Assembly (NCBI GenBank): GCA_016712375.1
Contig: JADJRE010000002.1
Coordinates: forward strand, 62,001-126,000
Source: Rhodospirillales bacterium
GTDB taxonomy: Bacteria; Pseudomonadota; Alphaproteobacteria; Rhodospirillales; Defluviicoccaceae
Direction: 5' to 3'
Length of the DNA stretch: 64,000 bases
Shown: positions 1 through 8,826 of the stretch, piece by piece
Layout: each line of letters opens with the position of its first letter
Position numbering within the stretch: the first letter of the stretch is position 1
The notes under the pieces: generated by a model
What the model was told of the DNA's origin: nothing
The model's input: the letters and a program-made list of their open reading frames with translations, nothing else
The model's database searches: none
Translations under genes and position numbers: made by a program

Positions 1-2
1 GG

Positions 3-2425
3 CGTCGCCAGCAGGAGGAATTGGAGCGGCAGCGGGCGGAGGCAGAACGCGAACATGCGCTCCACCAGCAGGAAGTCGCCCGCCAGCGCAAACAGATCAG
101 CCATGAGAGGCAGTTGAAAAGGCGCTACTTCGGGCTTTTCGTGGCGTCAGGTCTGCTGGCCGTGGCCGCCATCGGCGCCGCCGGCTATGCCGTCGTCACC
201 CATCGGGAGGCGGCCGCGACGCGTGGTCGCATGTTGTCCTCGCAAGCACAGAACGAACTTGGTGACGGCGATGGACGGGCGAGCTTGCTGCTGAGCCTCG
301 CCGCGCTGCCCAACAAGCCAGGGGTGCTCGACGAGATCTTCTGGCCCGAGCGGCAATCTGCACTGCGGGCTTTGGATCAGGCGCTCGCAATGCCGCTTGG
401 CGCGAACCTGCCATCCTCCTCTGGCCGCCTCATCCTCGCCAACTTGAGCGCCGACGGCCGCAGAATTGTCACGGCTTCGGAAACAGGCGTAGCGCAGGTG
501 TGGGACGACCAGCTGATCACGGGCCGCTGGAAGGGCGAAAACTCAGCGCCGCCACGGCTGCTGAAGCACGACAAACCTGTTGAAATTGCTTCCGCTTCCT
601 TTGATCGCACGGGCGAATTGCTGCTTACGGCCGATTTCGATGGCGGCGTTTACCTTTGGAACAGCAGCACAGGAGAACGATGGGCCGCTTGGAAGCCGCA
701 TGACCGTCCAACCACCGCGGCGCTGGCGCAGGATGGAACTCTCATCGCTACCGCCTCTTATGGCGACGTTCAGCCCCGTCTTTGGCAAGCTGATCCTTGG
801 AATTCGGAGGCGGCGCCGGTTGAGAGGAAATCAATGAGGTGGGGAACACCTCACAAGACAGGAATTACCGGTCTCGCCTTTGATACCGACGGCGGCCGTC
901 TGGTGAGCACCTCCTTCGATGGCACGGCGCGCGTTTGGCGGACGTGTGACGGCGCGTTGCTGCTTTCTTTAACGCACGGTGGCCCAACGATTCTTGCGGC
1001 CGCTTTCAGTCCCGATGGACGGCGGCTGGTCACTGGATCTTGGGATGGAACGGCGCGTCTATGGGGATTGCCCCCAACCACCATTCGCTCGCCGTGCGGG
1101 ACGTCGGTGAAGGAGCCGCCGCAGGTCAGTAGGCCTTTGCTGACGTTTCGTCACGATGCAAAGGTGACGTCTGTTGCGTTCGACGCGACCGGACGGCAGA
1201 TCATCACCGCCGCGCTCGACGGTGCAGCGCGCATCTGGGACGCCAGCAGCGGGGTGTTGCTGCGCCGGCTGCAAGGCCCAGAAGAGGTTGCCGGCAGGTT
1301 TGCATCAGCCGTGATCAGCCCGGACGGTGGAACCGTGCTCGCCACCTTCATGCAGCGGCGCGCCTACCTCTGGCCCTTGAAGCCCGAGACAACGCTTCCC
1401 CGGGTGAAGAACCTGCCGACGCGACCACTCGCCATCAGTGCCAGTGCCGACGGTCAGCGCATCGCCGTGGCTGATGACTCCGGGCTTCAGGTATTCAATG
1501 CAGCCAGCGGTGATGTTCTTCGGACAATCCCGCTGGATCGCCCGCCAATGTCGGTGGCGATGAGTCCCGGCGGTGTGTTCGTCGCCGCGGCGGTAGGGAC
1601 CATCGTCGGCATGTGGAGTTCCGACGGTGAGGAACCCTCCTATCGGCAGCTTCCCGACCATGGCAGCCTGGTGCTGTCAGTTGCTTATGACGAGTTTGGC
1701 CAACGATTGGTCACCACCTGTCAGGATGGCACCGTGCGAGTGTGGGATGCAACCGGTCGAGCATTGCTTGAGGGCAAATCGTTGTTTCCGTCGCTTGGGG
1801 CTGATCCTGAACAAAAGCCATCAGCGGTGTTCTCGGCGAAATTCAGCAAGGATGGATCTGAGATTTTCGCGGGTTCATTTGACGGCTGGCTCCGTGTCGC
1901 CGATGCGATGACCGGCAAGGAACTGCCGTCGCGCTCAATGCAGTTGAAGCGCCCAATCCTCGGGCTCGCCCTAACGAATGACCAGCACCGTGTCGTCGCC
2001 GACATGCTCGTTGATACTGAAGAGCAGCACAGTGATCCGTCGGTCATCGAGCATGATTTTTCGATAAGGCCGATGCTTCTGGATGTAGCGGCGGCGCGGC
2101 CGGTTGCCGCGAGCCCGGCGGAAGCTCAGGCTTCTTTGGAAATGCTACAGTTCGGAAACGCGCTGGAGCTCATCGATGGGCAAAATCGCCATAGCACGAT
2201 TGTCGTTCCATTCGACCGTGGAATACGCCTAGGGCCGCTGCCGCCAGATGACCCGGCCGGAAGGTGGCTTATGCCCGGCAGACTAAGTTGTTCACGCTGC
2301 CCAGTGTCTTGCGCGCACTAAGCCAGCAGGAGGAACGGGAACGAGGATTGTCGTCGACCAAGGCAGCGGATGCGGCTTTGCGTGCCGAAGTTGCCGAAAG
2401 CCCGGTCACCGGAGCCGGCCGCTAG
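3..2425 (+). CDS. WD40-repeat membrane protein, C-terminal part of a probable STAND-type effector (5' partial, frameshift near 3' end)
   Basis: The reading frame is open from the window edge, so the N-terminus is missing. It starts with a Glu/Arg/Gln-rich coiled-coil-like stretch, then one transmembrane helix (about 135-205), then WD40 blades with the usual G-D-x-x-x-x-x-W endings, for example SFDGTARVW, SWDGTARLW, ALDGAARIW and CQDGTVRVW. Charged linker, one helix, 'LLSLAAL' and a beta-propeller is the typical tail of nSTAND/NACHT-like WD40 proteins; the missing N-terminus would carry the NTPase and effector. The frame closes at 2321 after an atypical tail. Shifting frame around 2252-2263 gives a better continuation (KVAYARQTKLFTLPSVLRAL...) ending at TAG 2423-2425, so I extend it there. 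The stop overlaps the stop of the convergent dehydrogenase by 4 bp. WD40 content is clear; the STAND assignment is inference. Confidence 0.75.
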
Positions 2426-3414
2426 AAGCCCAGGTCTTCGGGGAGCACCCGGTTTGGCGGCATGTGGCCGTCGATGAAACTCTGGATATTGATGATTACC
2501 CGCTGGCCCATGTCGATGCGGCCCTCGTGCGTAGCTGAACCCATGTGGGGAAGCAGCACGACGTTCTCCATTGTCATTAGCTTCGGGTTCACCGCCGGCT
2601 CGTTCTCGTAAACATCGAGGCCGGCGCCGGCAATCTCTTGCCCGCGCAGCATCCGAACCAAAGCAATCTCGTCAACAATCTCACCACGGGCGGTATTGAC
2701 GATGTAGGCGTGCGGCCGCAGCAGCTTCAGCCGGCGGGCCGACAGCAGGTGAAACGTCGCCGGCGTGTGCGGGCAGTGCACCGTCACGACGTCGGTGCGA
2801 GCCAACATCTGATCGAGGCTTTCATGGTACGTCGCCTCCAGCTCCATCTCCACGTCCGGATGCACGCGGCGGCGATTGTGATAGTGGATGCTCATCTGGA
2901 AGGCGCGCGCACGGCGAGCCACGGCTTGGCCAATCCGCCCCATCCCGACGATTCCCAGGCGCTTGCCGGAGACCCGGTGGCCGAGCATCCAGGTGGGTGA
3001 CCAGCCGCTCCACTGACCCGCGCGCAAGATGCGTTCGCCCTCGGTGAGCCTGCGCGGCACGGCAAGGATCAACGCCATCGTCATGTCGGCGGTGTCCTCG
3101 GTAAGCACATCCGGCGTGTTGGTGACAGTAATGCCGCGTTCTTTCGCAAGCTTCAGATCGATGTGGTCGAAGCCGGTGCCGTAGTTGGCAATCAACTTCA
3201 GCCTCTCGCCCGCCTGATCGAGCACCGCCCGGCCGATCCGGTCAGTAACCGTCGGCACCAGCACCTCGGCAACCCGCACCGCCTCGACGAGGCGTTCAGG
3301 CGATAACGCATTGTCAGACAGATTCAGGCGGACGTCGAACAGCTCCATCATCCGCGTCTCGATGACGTCGGGAAGCTTACGGGTGACCACGACCAGCGGT
3401 TTGTGTTTTGCCAT
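2422..3414 (-). CDS. D-2-hydroxyacid dehydrogenase, glyoxylate reductase type
   Basis: NAD(P)-dependent reduction of a 2-oxoacid, probably glyoxylate or hydroxypyruvate, in the cytoplasm. The 330-residue protein has the Rossmann motif GIVGMGRIGQ, the catalytic Arg in VNTARGEIVD, a downstream Glu in the YENEP segment and the catalytic His in PHMGSATHEGR. Length and motif order fit the GyaR/HprA branch of the family. I chose ATG 3414 (MAKHKPLVVV) because GGGAG lies just upstream; a longer frame reaches 3477 but has no family-like residues. It is convergent with the WD40 gene and divergent from the SH3 gene. The family is sure, the exact substrate is not. Confidence 0.9.
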   Translation of the reverse strand: MAKHKPLVVVTRKLPDVIETRMMELFDVRLNLSDNALSPERLVEAVRVAEVLVPTVTDRIGRAVLDQAGERLKLIANYGTGFDHIDLKLAKERGITVTNTPDVLTEDTADMTMALILAVPRRLTEGERILRAGQWSGWSPTWMLGHRVSGKRLGIVGMGRIGQAVARRARAFQMSIHYHNRRRVHPDVEMELEATYHESLDQMLARTDVVTVHCPHTPATFHLLSARRLKLLRPHAYIVNTARGEIVDEIALVRMLRGQEIAGAGLDVYENEPAVNPKLMTMENVVLLPHMGSATHEGRIDMGQRVIINIQSFIDGHMPPNRVLPEDLGF

Positions 3415-3552
3415 GATCTCCCGGATGTTGGTGGACGCTGGTGAAAGCGCTGCGGCGGACGGCCCTAGCGGCAGCACTTCTTGACCGCTACGCCCGTCGG
3501 ATCCTTATAATCCGGACGCTACAATTTGTGAAACCTCATCGCCGTGGTGTCC

Positions 3553-4059
3553 ATGCATCTTCGGGCATTTGTCGTCGGCCTGCTCCTCCTCGGGGGCACT
3601 GCTCCATGGCCGGTGCCGGCAGCGGCCGGATCCGAGGAGTCGCGGCTTCCGCTGCCGCGCTACGTTAGTCTGCGCGCCGAAGAGGCAAACATGCGCACCG
3701 GGCCTGGCGAGCAGTATCCCATCAAGTGGACTTATCAGCGTCCCGGGCTGCCATTGGAGGTGATTCGCGAATTTCACCATTGGCGGCGCGTTCGGGACTG
3801 GCAGGGCGCGGAAGGCTGGATGCATTCAAGTATGCTCAGCGGAAAGCGCTCGGTGATGGTCGTAGGCGAGATCCGTACCCTGCATGATGAACCGGATGCG
3901 GGAAGCGGTGCCGCGGCGCGGGTCGAGGGACCGGTGATCGGCAAGCTGCTGAGCTGCGAAAAGGTCAGCAGCTGGTGCCGCGTAGAGTTCGGCGGTGTAA
4001 AGGGATGGCTGCGACGGAGCGAAATGTGGGGTGTATATGAACAGGAGGAGGTTAACTGA
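3553..4059 (+). CDS. Secreted bacterial SH3-like domain protein
   Basis: A 168-residue protein with a signal peptide (hydrophobic AFVVGLLLLGG, then AAAG) and two bacterial SH3-like modules. The first contains 'ANMRTGPGEQYPIKW' and 'GAEGWMHSSML'; the second contains 'VSSWCRVEFGGVKGWLRR'. This matches the SH3_4-type periplasmic proteins common in Alphaproteobacteria, which are thought to bind cell-wall material; the precise role is unknown. A GTG at 3544 is an alternative start three codons upstream. It is transcribed divergently from the dehydrogenase, with about 140 bp between them. Confidence 0.82.
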   Translation: MHLRAFVVGLLLLGGTAPWPVPAAAGSEESRLPLPRYVSLRAEEANMRTGPGEQYPIKWTYQRPGLPLEVIREFHHWRRVRDWQGAEGWMHSSMLSGKRSVMVVGEIRTLHDEPDAGSGAAARVEGPVIGKLLSCEKVSSWCRVEFGGVKGWLRRSEMWGVYEQEEVN

Positions 4060-4068
4060 CGCCCCTTG

Positions 4069-4710
4069 TTATGAGAAATCCGCGGCAAGCGCCATCCGCA
4101 CCGGCTCGGCAATAGCGGCCATGTGGTCGTAGCCAGGGTGGGAGAGGGCCAGCACCGCACGAGTGCCTTTGTCCCGGAAGGCCGCTACCTGCTTGTCGGT
4201 GAACGCGAAACGCAGAAAGTGTAACGACGAGGTTTTGCCATCCGCGGTGGTTCTCTCGACATCGCTTTCCGGCCGTGCGTTTATCGTCTCGTCGCCGATG
4301 GTGATCGTGGCGGTGTTCTCGATACCACCAAGTTGCCGAAGAACTCGGTCGCGACGAAGAGCATCGTCGATCTCGATCATCATCGTCGCCACGAGCTCGC
4401 GACCGCGCGGGATCAGCGGGTTGTAGGCGCGCAGCTCATCTTCAATCTGCGGTTCGCCGCCTTTCTCCACCGCCAGCATCTCATGCACCTGATGCAGCAT
4501 CGTCTCCCGGTTTTCGAAGTAAAAGGTGATATCGGGACCGACATGGACGCGACGATTCTTTTTCATATCGGCGATGGCGCGCCGGCGAGCATCCCGCACG
4601 CGCGCATATTCCTGCATAGGCATGATGTCGGAGGGTTCGATGATTTGAGCAGTCAAAGCCTTACCTTTCGTACCTGCGGGACCCGCTCGCTTATTACGGC
4701 TCGTAGGCAC
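4069..4710 (-). CDS. DUF3501 family protein
   Basis: A 213-residue protein with the DUF3501 hallmark 'EPSDIMPMQEYARVRDARR' near the N-terminus, followed by 'DITFYFENRETMLHQVHEML'. Function is unknown. The family is repeatedly found beside CCG-type Fe-S oxidoreductases and rubrerythrins, as here. The GTG at 4710 overlaps the 3' end of the Fe-S oxidoreductase gene by 17 bp, which suggests translational coupling; a TTG just upstream of TAQIIEPSD is an alternative start. Probable last gene of the operon that begins at the rubrerythrin gene or at irr. Confidence 0.85.
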   Translation of the reverse strand: MPTSRNKRAGPAGTKGKALTAQIIEPSDIMPMQEYARVRDARRRAIADMKKNRRVHVGPDITFYFENRETMLHQVHEMLAVEKGGEPQIEDELRAYNPLIPRGRELVATMMIEIDDALRRDRVLRQLGGIENTATITIGDETINARPESDVERTTADGKTSSLHFLRFAFTDKQVAAFRDKGTRAVLALSHPGYDHMAAIAEPVRMALAADFS

Positions 4711-6031
4711 GCGCGAGGAGTTGGATCGGGTGTTGCACTGGATCGACGGCCGCGACCTTGTCGCCGTTCATCCGTTGCATTCCCTGAACGATATGATCCC
4801 GTGCCAGTGGGCACTCAGAGACGACGTACCCGGAAGCATTCTCTTTCGCCTGCTTGGCCACGGGTCGGCCGACTTTCAGACCAACCTCGAAATTCTCCTT
4901 CATCACGCCCCACGAGCCGCCGTGGCCCGAGCAGCGTTCGATGACCTTAATGTCGGTTTCAGGCAAGAGCCGCAGCATTTCCGCCGCTTTCTGACCCATG
5001 TTCTGGGCGCGGGCATGGCAGGCGATGTGCACGGTCACACCGCCGCGCAGCGGCTTCATTCCACCCGCCAGACCGTTCTTGCGGTGGATATCGACGAGAT
5101 ACTCTGAGCAGTCGAAGACCGCCCGGCTCAGCACCTTGACGTTGTCGTCATCTGGTTCGATCAGCGGCCATTCGAACTTCAGCATCAGGCTGCATGACGG
5201 AACCAGCGACACGATATCGTAGCCCTTGTCGACCCATGGACGCAAATCGGCGGCCGTCTTACGGGCGGATTCAGCCACACGGGCGATGTCGCCGTACTCG
5301 AGTTGCGGCATCCCGCAGCAGCGCGGGTACACCACCTCGGTTTCGACGCCATTGCGCGCCAGCACCTTAAGCGCGGCAGTACCGATGTCCGGACTGTTGT
5401 AGTTGGCAAAGCAGGTGGCGTAGATCACAGCCTTGCGGCCATAGGCCGGAGCGAGGCGGTTGACGTCCGGCTTCTCGCGGGCCCGTACGGTAAAGGCTTT
5501 GCCATGATACTTGGGCAATACGGCTTCGCGATCGACGCCAGTCACCGCCTCCATGATCGGACGGGTCAGCTTGTTGTTGCAGCTGGTCGCCCAGTTGGCG
5601 ATCGGCGCGACAGGCGCGGCCAGCTTGCCATTGCGGTCCGTCTCGGTGAGCTGTTTCTTGACAAACGGAAGGCCGCTGGCGCGCAGTTCGGCCGCCCGAA
5701 AGCGCAGCATCAGATGCGGGAAATCAAGGTCGAATTCGTGCGGAGGCACGTATGGGCACTTGGTCATGAAGCACATGTCACACAGCGTGCAGGCGTCCAC
5801 GACCCGTTTGAAGTCAGCGCTTGCTACGCCCTCGACTTCGCCGGATTCGGTTGCATCCACAAGATCAAAAAGGCGCGGAAAGCTGTCGCAGAGGTTAAAG
5901 CAGCGGCGACAGCCGTGACAAATATCGAAAACGCGCCGAAGCTCAGAGTCGATTTTTTCAGCGTCGTAAAAATCAGCGTCCCGCCATTCGATGGGATGGC
6001 GGGTAGGTGCATCAAGACTTCCTTCGCGCAT
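4694..6031 (-). CDS. CCG-domain Fe-S oxidoreductase (GlpC/HdrD-like)
   Basis: A 445-residue electron-transfer subunit. Two ferredoxin-type 4Fe-4S motifs lie near residues 38-48 (CHGCRRCFNLC) and 81-92 (CTLCDMCFMTKC). Two cysteine-rich CCG-type modules follow (YPRCCGMPQLEYGD near 240 and ERCSGHGGSWG near 365), as in heterodisulfide reductase subunit D and GlpC. There is no flavin domain in the protein and no catalytic partner next door. It lies 120 bp downstream of rubrerythrin and overlaps DUF3501, so the three probably act together, plausibly passing electrons to the rubrerythrin; that role is inference. Confidence 0.87.
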   Translation of the reverse strand: MREGSLDAPTRHPIEWRDADFYDAEKIDSELRRVFDICHGCRRCFNLCDSFPRLFDLVDATESGEVEGVASADFKRVVDACTLCDMCFMTKCPYVPPHEFDLDFPHLMLRFRAAELRASGLPFVKKQLTETDRNGKLAAPVAPIANWATSCNNKLTRPIMEAVTGVDREAVLPKYHGKAFTVRAREKPDVNRLAPAYGRKAVIYATCFANYNSPDIGTAALKVLARNGVETEVVYPRCCGMPQLEYGDIARVAESARKTAADLRPWVDKGYDIVSLVPSCSLMLKFEWPLIEPDDDNVKVLSRAVFDCSEYLVDIHRKNGLAGGMKPLRGGVTVHIACHARAQNMGQKAAEMLRLLPETDIKVIERCSGHGGSWGVMKENFEVGLKVGRPVAKQAKENASGYVVSECPLARDHIVQGMQRMNGDKVAAVDPVQHPIQLLARAYEP

Positions 6032-6151
6032 CAGCCCTCTCCCTAGCCGGTCGCGCCGAGAGGCGGGCGGAACGCAATCGGCTCACAGAGCGCGGCAAAC
6101 TCGCGAGAAGCTCTGGCAAAGGGCTTCTCGCTTTTCGTTCTCCGACGGCAA

Positions 6152-6571
6152 TTAGTCCAGAGAGTCGAGCGCCTTCTGGAAACGTCCAGCGTGCGACTTC
6201 TCGGCCTTCGCCAGCGTCTCGAACCAGTCGGCGATCTCATCCATGCCTTCCTGTCGGGCGGTCTTCGCCATCCCGGGATACATGTCGGTGTACTCGTGCG
6301 TCTCGCCGGCGATCGCCGCCTTCAGATTAAGGTTGGTGCCGCCGATGGGCAAACCTGTCGCCGGGTCACCTACCTTCTCCAGGAACTCGAGGTGCCCGTG
6401 CGCATGACCTGTTTCGCCTTCGGCTGTGGAGCGGAACACCGCCGCGACATCGTTGTACCCTTCGACATCCGCTTTTTGCGCGAAGTAGAGATAGCGGCGG
6501 TTGGCCTGCGACTCGCCAGCGAACGCCGCCTTCAGATTGTCTTCTGTCTTCGAACCCTTCAGATCACCCAT
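6152..6571 (-). CDS. Rubrerythrin (ferritin-like di-iron protein)
   Basis: A 139-residue four-helix protein with the rubrerythrin ligands spread over two repeats: 'AFAGESQANRRYLYFA' with 'EGETGHAHGH', and 'AIAGETHEYTDMYPGM' with 'KAEKSHAGRF'. There is no C-terminal rubredoxin domain, so it needs an external electron donor. Expected activity is peroxide reduction in the cytoplasm. A strong sigma70-type promoter lies 75 bp upstream, with an Irr-like half site next to it, and the irr gene is directly upstream. This suggests iron-responsive control. Confidence 0.92.
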   Translation of the reverse strand: MGDLKGSKTEDNLKAAFAGESQANRRYLYFAQKADVEGYNDVAAVFRSTAEGETGHAHGHLEFLEKVGDPATGLPIGGTNLNLKAAIAGETHEYTDMYPGMAKTARQEGMDEIADWFETLAKAEKSHAGRFQKALDSLD

Positions 6572-6645
6572 TGTTCGTCTCCTTCTAGTAGTACCGGCGG
6601 AGGCCGCTGAAAGCGACCTGCGATCGGAAGCATCTCAAACAACGG

Positions 6646-6673
6646 ATATTAGGACGTGCCGGAAACCTGTCAA
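6646..6673 (-). promoter_or_regulatory. Sigma70-type promoter of the rubrerythrin gene
   Basis: On the minus strand there is a perfect -35 TTGACA (6668-6673), a 16 bp spacer and a -10 TAATAT (6646-6651). It points at the rubrerythrin start 75 bp downstream. It is among the closest matches to consensus in the window. Confidence 0.72.
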
Positions 6674-6681
6674 CGCCCCTT

Positions 6682-6694
6682 TTAATGATTCTAA
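6682..6694. promoter_or_regulatory. Possible Irr (iron-control element) site
   Basis: TTAGAATCATTAA on the minus strand contains the TTAGAA half of the alphaproteobacterial Irr element, with an imperfect second arm. It lies 8 bp upstream of the rubrerythrin -35 box and just downstream of irr, which fits direct Irr control. Evidence is motif similarity only. Confidence 0.35.
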
Positions 6695-6707
6695 GAAAGC
6701 GTCGAGG

Positions 6708-7160
6708 CTATTGATCTTGATTAGCAATTTCGGCTGCATCGAGACGCACGATAACGTCGACGCGCCGCACTTTCATTCCGTCGGGAGGTGGCGGTAAATC
6801 GGAAACGACGACCTGGTCGCCCGGAATATCCTCAACTCGCCCCGAGCGCTCAAAAAAGAAATGATGATGATCTGACGTATTGGTATCGAAGTACGAACGG
6901 CCGGCATCCACCACAATCTCGCGGAGCAGTCCGGCTGCGACAAATTGATGAAGGGTGTTGTAGACGGTCGCCAGCGACACTTCGACCGATGCCGCAACTG
7001 CTTCTTCGTGAAGCCGTTCCGCGGTTACGTGGCGATCACCATTCTCGAACAGCAAGCGGGCAAGGGCCAGCCGCTGCCTTGTCGGCCGGAGCTCAGACCG
7101 GCGTAGCAAATCGAGGGCGCGGCTATATGGACGAGCAATCATCCCCGGTTGATATGGCAA
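6708..7160 (-). CDS. irr: Fur-family iron response regulator Irr
   Basis: A 150-residue Fur-superfamily DNA-binding protein. The winged helix includes 'LRPTRQRLALARLLF' and 'EVSLATVYNTLHQFVAAGLL'; the dimerisation domain includes 'DTNTSDHHHFFFE' with the His cluster used for haem or metal sensing in Irr. The cysteine pairs usual in zinc-type Fur proteins are absent, which favours Irr over Fur; a separate Fur is encoded at 26830-27255. The first codon is TTG 7160; ATG 7142 is an alternative. It lies directly upstream of rubrerythrin. Confidence 0.85.
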   Translation of the reverse strand: MPYQPGMIARPYSRALDLLRRSELRPTRQRLALARLLFENGDRHVTAERLHEEAVAASVEVSLATVYNTLHQFVAAGLLREIVVDAGRSYFDTNTSDHHHFFFERSGRVEDIPGDQVVVSDLPPPPDGMKVRRVDVIVRLDAAEIANQDQ

Positions 7161-7266
7161 TCTTTTGCCATACTGGCAATCACATCCGGAAAAGATGAAT
7201 GCAAAGACGCTCCCCGGCGCCGAATGTGTGGCTAGCTGACATCACCTTAGCCGCTGCGCGAGCATC

Positions 7267-8656
7267 CTAATCACCGACTAGAATGCGATCGACCAGTTGC
7301 CGGACGGTTGGGATGAAGCCGTTGCGGTAGAAAGGATCAGAAGCAAAGCGGTAAGCGTTGTGCCCGGCGAACATGAGGTTGTTGTCGACGTCTCCGTTGT
7401 GCGCGATCTCCTGCAACGTTTTTTGGATGCAGTAGGATCGTGGATCCGCGAGCTTGCCGGTAGTCCCCTCTTCGTTTTCCGCCCAGTTGGAAAACCGACA
7501 GGCGGAGAGACAACCCATACATGACTGCTGGTCAACTCGAATTTCCGCCGATTTGGCTGAAGTGACGAAAATCATCGTCGAGTCAGGGAGTGCGCAGAGC
7601 TTCGCCGAAACCGCTTCGCATCCACGTTTCGGCCCGCTGGTGATCGGCTGGCGTAACAAAGACAGTGCGACCCCGCGCACCGACCCGCAAAGCCTGGGTG
7701 TGCTCCCCAACCGGCTCACGGGTATACGCTATCTGCCGATCGTTGCGCTCCATCAACTCGTGCAAGAACTTGTTCCGCACGGCAGAAGAGTAGAACCCGG
7801 TTGGGCTGAATCGGTTCAAAAAGATATCGCCCTCGCGGAGCGCCAGCAGTCGACGCTTCCACTCGGTAGAAACGGGACTCTCCTGCGTAACCAAGGGCCG
7901 GGTACCGAACTGAAAGGCAATCGGCCCCAATTCCGGGTTGTCGATCCAGTCGCTCCATTCCCGCAAACACCAGATGCCGCCCGCCATGAAAATTGGCACA
8001 GCGTCCAAGCCGTAGCTGTGCATCTCGCGTCGCAGCTCAAGAACGCGCGGCTGCGGAGGTTCCGGCTTGGTTGGGTCCTCCGAGTTGCTGAGGCCATTGT
8101 GACCGCCGGCTAACCACGGATCCTCATAAACGACGCCGCCCAGGACATGCGGGTAACGGCTGTAGGCACGTCGCCACAGCGCTCGAAATGCTCGCGCCGA
8201 GGAGACAATCGGATAGCAATAGACGCCGAACGAGTGGCCGATCTCCGCCATTCGGTAAGGCATGCCTGCACCGCAGGTGATCCCGTGGATCAGGCCTTTT
8301 GCACCTTCCAGAATGCCATGCAAGATGCGCGGCGTCGCCGCCGCCTCCCACAGGACGTTCATGTGGATGCGGCCACGGCCATTTGATTGTTCGTAAGCCA
8401 TCTGAGCCTGGGCGATGCCGCCTCGAATGGCATAAGCCACCAACTCCTCATATCGGTCACGACGCGTGCGCCCGCGGTATACCTGCGGGACGACTTGGCC
8501 GTTCTCGTCAAAGGCATCAGAGTTAACGCCTGAGAACGTGCCAACGCAGTCAGCGGCCGCAAATGCACCGGCGCTGCGCCCATTCGACACGGAAACTCCC
8601 TTGCCGCCCTCGACAATCGGCAATACCTCGCGGCCGGATATCTTCAAGGATCGCAA
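7267..8656 (-). CDS. NAD(P)H-dependent flavin oxidoreductase, nitronate monooxygenase-like (frameshift)
   Basis: An FMN enzyme of the 2-nitropropane dioxygenase superfamily, about 460 residues when joined. The N-terminal frame runs to 7583 with 'GKGVSVSNGRSAGAFAAA', 'ITCGAGMPYRMAEI', 'FMAGGIW' and 'GPIAFQFGTRPL'. The C-terminal frame continues from 'DSTMIFVT' through 'SCMGCLSACRFSNWAENE' and 'CIQKTLQEIAH' to 7267. The join is at the GGG/CCC run 7586-7588; removing one base restores '..RTPDST..'. The start is TTG 8656 with GGGAGAG 8 bp upstream. The C-terminal cysteines suggest a metal or cluster site. Either a sequence error or a recent inactivation. Confidence 0.8.
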
Positions 8657-8826
8657 CAGCTTCGTCTCTCCCGTTTGATGGCGCCGATCGTTGCGCTCCC
8701 CCTTGTTAGAGGGCGTGTTCGGCCCTTCTCAAACAATTCATATATAGAAGGCTCGCAAGAAGACGACTGTTCCACGGGGGAAATACCCCGACGTTGGTCG
8801 CCTTCTGCGAAGTTTAGGACGACGCC

